Of a stretch of 9,557 bases of DNA, positions 7,106-9,557 are shown piece by piece. The DNA comes from Candidatus Thiodictyon intracellulare (lineage in GTDB: Bacteria > Pseudomonadota > Gammaproteobacteria > Chromatiales > Chromatiaceae), in contig JADNEJ010000575.1 of assembly GCA_016292295.1 (NCBI GenBank), forward strand, positions 1 through 9,557, written 5' to 3'. The position numbers and the translations under genes are program-made. Position 1 is the first letter of the stretch, and each line of letters starts with the position of its first letter. The notes beneath the pieces were generated by a model, which saw nothing but the letters and a program-made list of their open reading frames with translations, did not search any database and was not told the origin of the DNA.

Positions 7106-7461
7106 CGTTGGGGACCGTCGCGGGTCTCGTTGGAGGATTGCGGGAGTGCGAGGGCGGCGGCACGCGACGGCACGCCGGTGACGGCGCCGTTGCAGGCCGC
7201 ACACGGGAACCGCAAGAAGTTGGCCATGATAGCAGAAACCGGGCGGGGGCGGGACCGAGCGGGGCTCGGCTGGGTTTCCGCTTGGCGCGCCCGTGCGGGA
7301 ACTCGCGTCCGCCCCGCGACCACGCATCCAAGTTCGAGGCTGGGTAGGACGCGGCAAAACCCGGCAATCAACACTTAAGTTGCCGCAAACGATGGGTGTC
7401 ACTGCACGCCAACTATCCGCGGGGACTATTTGCACAGTCGCGGCGCCCGGCAACCGGTATC
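7106..7461. other. Divergent control region between lepA and queA
   Basis: This 356-base stretch separates two genes transcribed away from each other and must hold promoters for both. On the minus strand an extended -10-like sequence lies at 7225-7233. On the plus strand TATCAT occurs at 7458-7463, overlapping the ATG at 7462; a TTGCAC at 7430-7435 is 22 bases upstream, too far for a good promoter. CGGCAA occurs at 7352-7357, 7362-7367 and 7448-7453, with its complement TTGCCG at 7380-7385, so small stems such as GCGGCAA (7351-7357) with TTGCCGC (7380-7386) are possible. The part from 7106 to 7220 is GC-rich leader of lepA with no gene I can support. Confidence 0.6.
7225..7233 (-). promoter_or_regulatory. 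Candidate extended -10 promoter element for the lepA cluster
   Basis: The minus strand reads TGCTATCAT, which is TG-N-TATCAT, a good extended -10 hexamer. It lies about 120 bases upstream of the lepA start. No convincing -35 sits 16-18 bases further upstream, where the DNA is nearly all G and C. An extended -10 can partly make up for a missing -35. Judged by eye only. Confidence 0.35.
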
Positions 7462-8535
7462 ATGACCGGGAACGACTCCACGCCGGACTTTGCTATTTGC
7501 TTGAAGCGCTCCGACTTCCATTTCGACCTGCCCCCCGAGTTGATCGCCCAGCGCCCGCTGGCGCAGCGCTGGGCCTCGCGGCTCCTGGCCCTGGATGGGG
7601 ACAGCACAACCCCGCGTGATTTGCTGTTCACCGATCTGCCGGAGCGGCTTCGCCCCGGCGACCTGCTGGTGTTCAACAATACACGAGTGATGCGCGCCCG
7701 GCTCTTCGGGCACAAGGACTCGGGGGGGGCGGTCGAGATCCTGATTGAACGTCTGCTGGGACCGACACGAGCGCAGGCGCAGGCGCAGATACGCGCCTCC
7801 AAATCGCCCAAGCCCGGCAGTCTGATCCTGCTCTGGGGTGGGAAGCGACTGAAGGTCCTGGGGCGCGACGACGACCTGTTCCTGCTGCATGCCCTGGACG
7901 ACACCTTCCCAACTCTCATGCAGACCCAAGGACACATCCCCCTGCCCCCTTACATTGAGCGGCCGGACGAGGAGGCGGACGCGGAGCGCTACCAGACCGT
8001 CTATGGGAGCCGGATCGGGGCCGTCGCCGCCCCTACCGCGGGGCTGCATTTCGACCAGGCGCTGCTAGACCGGCTGGCCGCCCTCGGGGTAGGCCGCGCC
8101 GAGGTCACGCTGCACGTGGGTGCCGGCACCTTCCAGCCGGTACGGGTGCAGGACCTGAACCAGCACCGGATGCACGCGGAGTGGCTGGAGGTGGACGCGC
8201 GGGTCTGCGCCCAGGTCGCGGGCACCCGGGCCGCGGGCGGACGCATCGTCGCGGTCGGCACCACCAGCGTGCGCAGCCTGGAGAGCGCCGCCGCGCACGG
8301 GGAGATCGAGCCCTTCCGGGGCGATAGCCGGATCTTCATCCGCCCCGGCTACCGCTTCCGGGTGGTGGACGCGATGATCACCAACTTCCACCTGCCGGAG
8401 TCGACGCTGCTGATGCTGGTCTGCGCCTTCGCCGGGATCGAGCCCATCCGCGCCGCCTACCGCCACGCGGTCGCCGGGCGTTATCGGTTTTTCAGCTATG
8501 GCGACGCCATGTTTTTGACCCGCCGCGATCAATGA
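7462..8535 (+). CDS. queA: S-adenosylmethionine:tRNA ribosyltransferase-isomerase
   Basis: QueA transfers and rearranges the ribosyl part of S-adenosylmethionine onto preQ1 in tRNA, giving epoxyqueuosine at the wobble position. The product matches along its length: [118 protein letters not shown] and [11 protein letters not shown]. The start is uncertain. ATG 7462 gives 357 residues (E. coli 356) but adds 13 residues before the usual family N-terminus. TTG 7501 gives [13 protein letters not shown] right at the start and would fit better if the TATCAT at 7458-7463 is a promoter element. Neither has a clear ribosome site; a GTG at 7396 is less likely. An AQAQAQ stretch comes from three GCGCAG copies. 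Its stop lies 11 bases before the chosen gloB start, and tgt, a frequent neighbour, is not next to it. Confidence 0.96.
   Translation: MTGNDSTPDFAICLKRSDFHFDLPPELIAQRPLAQRWASRLLALDGDSTTPRDLLFTDLPERLRPGDLLVFNNTRVMRARLFGHKDSGGAVEILIERLLGPTRAQAQAQIRASKSPKPGSLILLWGGKRLKVLGRDDDLFLLHALDDTFPTLMQTQGHIPLPPYIERPDEEADAERYQTVYGSRIGAVAAPTAGLHFDQALLDRLAALGVGRAEVTLHVGAGTFQPVRVQDLNQHRMHAEWLEVDARVCAQVAGTRAAGGRIVAVGTTSVRSLESAAAHGEIEPFRGDSRIFIRPGYRFRVVDAMITNFHLPESTLLMLVCAFAGIEPIRAAYRHAVAGRYRFFSYGDAMFLTRRDQ
7771..7788 (+). repeat. Three tandem GCGCAG units inside queA
   Basis: GCGCAG occurs three times in a row, in frame, coding for AQAQAQ. Compared with E. coli QueA as I remember it, this loop is about two residues longer. 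Copy-number change here would keep the frame. Confidence 0.85.
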
Positions 8536-8546
8536 AGGCCACCACC

Positions 8547-9326
8547 ATGATCGAAACCCGCCCCATCCCCGCCTTCGACGATAACTACATCTGGCTCCTG
8601 ACCGAACCGCCCGGCCGCAACGCCGTGGTGGTGGACCCCGGGAACGCCGACCCGGTGCTGGAGACGCTGGCTGCCGAGGGGCTGCAGCTCACGGCCGTAC
8701 TGGTGACCCACCACCACGCCGACCATGTGGACGGGCTCGGCGAACTGGCGCAGGCCTTCCCGGGGCTCGCCATCATCGGTCCCCGCGACCTGCGTATCCA
8801 GGGCCTGACCCAGCGGGTCGGCGAGGGCGATCTGATCTCACTCGCGGGCCTGACCGGCCGCTTCACGGTTTGGGAGGTGCCCGGCCACACGGCAACCCAT
8901 ATCGCTTTCCTCAGGGACGGCTGCCTGTTCTGCGGAGACACTCTGTTCGCCGCCGGCTGCGGGCGGGTCTTCGACAGCACCTTCGATCAGTTGTCCGGGT
9001 CACTGCAACGCATTGCTACCCTGGACCCGGCGACCAACCTCTTCTGTGCCCACGAGTACACCCTGGCCAACCTGGGCTTCGCCGGCTGGGTGGAGCCGGA
9101 CAACCCGGCGTTGCGCAGCCGCGCCCGCACGGATGCGGCGCGGCGTACCCACAACCTGCCGACGATCCCGTCCGACCTGACATTGGAACTCGCCACCAAC
9201 CCCTTCCTGCGTACCGGCGAGCCCTCGGTCATCGCCGCCGCCGAGCGCTTCGCCGGTCACGAGCTCCAGGGGCACGCGGCGGTCTTCAAGGCCCTGCGGC
9301 AGTGGAAAGACACCGAATATGACTAG
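8547..9326 (+). CDS. gloB: Hydroxyacylglutathione hydrolase (glyoxalase II)
   Basis: GloB hydrolyses S-D-lactoylglutathione to D-lactate and glutathione, the second step of methylglyoxal detoxification, in the cytoplasm. The 259-residue product (E. coli 251) is a metallo-beta-lactamase-fold protein. The THHHADH motif (54-60) gives metal ligands H55, H57, D59 and H60. PGHT with H114, CGDTLF with D131 and CAHEYT with H169 complete the two-metal site. The C-terminal part has NPFLRTGEPSV and ends LRQWKDTEYD, in the glutathione-binding region. ATG 8547 is chosen because GAAGG lies 8 bases before it and MIETRPIPAFDDNYIWLL is the family N-terminus. An in-frame ATG at 8532 overlaps the queA stop as ATGA and would add five residues. 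Its TAG stop is part of the CTAG that touches the second IS, so the IS did not damage the gene. Confidence 0.96.
   Translation: MIETRPIPAFDDNYIWLLTEPPGRNAVVVDPGNADPVLETLAAEGLQLTAVLVTHHHADHVDGLGELAQAFPGLAIIGPRDLRIQGLTQRVGEGDLISLAGLTGRFTVWEVPGHTATHIAFLRDGCLFCGDTLFAAGCGRVFDSTFDQLSGSLQRIATLDPATNLFCAHEYTLANLGFAGWVEPDNPALRSRARTDAARRTHNLPTIPSDLTLELATNPFLRTGEPSVIAAAERFAGHELQGHAAVFKALRQWKDTEYD
9323..9326. other. CTAG flanking the left end of the second IS (probable target-site copy)
   Basis: CTAG directly precedes the IS terminal repeat and contains the gloB stop codon (GAC-TAG). It mirrors the CTAG at 347-350 beside the other IS end. Confidence 0.6.
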
Positions 9327-9341
9327 CAGCCTGTCGGACTT
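9327..9341 (+). repeat. IS left terminal inverted repeat
   Basis: CAGCCTGTCGGACTT is the exact reverse complement of 332-346. It abuts the CTAG at the end of gloB and defines the left boundary of the second IS. Confidence 0.85.
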
Positions 9342-9391
9342 CGGGGCCCCGTCGAGGCGGCGTGTCCGGTACACTGTCGGGATCAACCCTG

Positions 9392-9557
9392 ATGGCCCGA
9401 GTGCTACTGCCGATGCGCCGCTTCCACCCGATGGACCGCGACATTGAGTTGCTCCTGTCGCCGTCGGTGCAGGACTGGCTTGTCCAAGGGCCACCTGGCA
9501 CGCGAGGTGGTGGAAGGCTTGGATCTGAGCGTGCTGGTGCAGGCGTATGGCGGCACT
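9392..9557 (+). pseudogene. IS1182-type transposase, N-terminal part with a frameshift (cut by window end)
   Basis: From ATG 9392 the frame reads LLPMRRFHPMDRDIELLL, then SPSVQDWL, matching the N-terminal region of IS1182-type transposases. After DWL the family expects a stretch like PEDHLARFVV. Here that match continues only in the next frame, from 9483: SKGHLAREVVEGLDLSVL, then VQAYGGT to the window edge. One extra base near 9479-9484 explains this. The break would stop a full-length transposase from this copy unless it is a sequencing error. IS1182 elements are not known to me to rely on programmed frameshifting, and no slippery run is visible at the site. Confidence 0.75.

Larger units (their letters stand above)
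9327..9557 (+). mobile_element. Left end of a second IS1182-type insertion sequence (cut by window end)
   Basis: The element begins with the 15-base terminal repeat CAGCCTGTCGGACTT at 9327-9341. A 50-base leader follows, with a TACACT (9369-9374) that could serve as a -10, and then the transposase start at 9392. It has the same orientation and the same terminal repeat as the IS end at 1-346, so the two are probably copies of one element or close relatives. They bracket the 8,980 bases between 347 and 9326. Confidence 0.85.

Noticed and set aside
5672..7378. Long plus-strand open frame (about 568 codons) antisense to lepA
   Set aside because: The lepA frame on the other strand matches its family along the full length. 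The antisense product shows no family motif.
7106..7453. N-terminal extension of lepA to 7453
   Set aside because: The extra codons have no family match, and all LepA proteins I know start close to TDLSHIRN, at 7105.
7396..7461. queA start at GTG 7396
   Set aside because: It would add 22 more residues without family similarity. ATG 7462 or TTG 7501 fits better.
347..9326. Composite transposon carrying accessory cargo
   Set aside because: The enclosed genes are housekeeping genes in their native order, so the two IS copies are more simply separate insertions.
9473..9490. Programmed ribosomal frameshift in the IS transposase
   Set aside because: There is no slippery heptamer or stimulatory structure, and IS1182-type transposases are normally a single frame.
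1..9557. CRISPR arrays, tRNA or rRNA genes, toxin-antitoxin pairs, defence genes
   Set aside because: I read both strands for regularly spaced repeats, tRNA cloverleaf features and known motifs and found none.

Overview
This window looks like part of a GC-rich gammaproteobacterial chromosome. The gene order on the minus strand, lepA-lepB-(DUF4845-like)-rnc-era-recO-pdxJ, is the classic gammaproteobacterial cluster. The protein sequences and the IS-rich surroundings remind me of purple sulfur bacteria (Chromatiaceae). That assignment is an impression from sequence memory, not a test.

Layout. (1) 1-346 is the right end of an IS1182-type insertion sequence: transposase C-terminus, a terminator-like hairpin and a terminal inverted repeat. 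(2) 347-614 is a decayed remnant of glgC (ADP-glucose pyrophosphorylase) whose N-terminal and C-terminal ends are joined out of frame. (3) 615-788 is non-coding and holds a copy of a palindromic element resembling a dispersed repeat. (4) 789-7105 is the minus-strand core cluster. Read in the transcribed direction it is lepA (translation factor EF4), lepB (signal peptidase I), a small membrane-anchored DUF4845-like gene, rnc (RNase III), era (ribosome-assembly GTPase), recO (recombinational repair) and pdxJ (vitamin B6 synthesis). (5) 7106-7461 is a divergent control region. (6) 7462-9326 on the plus strand is queA (queuosine tRNA modification) followed closely by gloB (glyoxalase II). (7) 9327-9557 is the left end of a second IS1182-type element in the same orientation. 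It carries an identical 15-base terminal repeat and a frameshifted transposase N-terminus.

How the genes work together. The core cluster combines protein synthesis and export (LepA, LepB), RNA processing and ribosome maturation (RNase III, Era), recombination (RecO) and PLP synthesis (PdxJ). Several junctions overlap: ATGA between the two DUF4845 pieces, GTGA between DUF4845 and rnc, and 8 bases between rnc and era. Ribosomes could therefore be handed along the messenger. queA and gloB form a separate two-gene unit.

Most notable points. An imperfect 17-base tandem duplication splits the DUF4845-like gene into a 43-residue membrane-anchor piece and an 89-residue soluble piece that overlap by ATGA. 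Both IS ends sit directly against a CTAG tetranucleotide that contains the stop codon of the neighbouring gene (the glgC remnant and gloB), so the neighbouring stop survives. acpS, the usual last gene of the cluster, is absent after pdxJ, and the glgC remnant and IS lie there instead. I see no new defence or metabolic system, CRISPR array, tRNA or rRNA.
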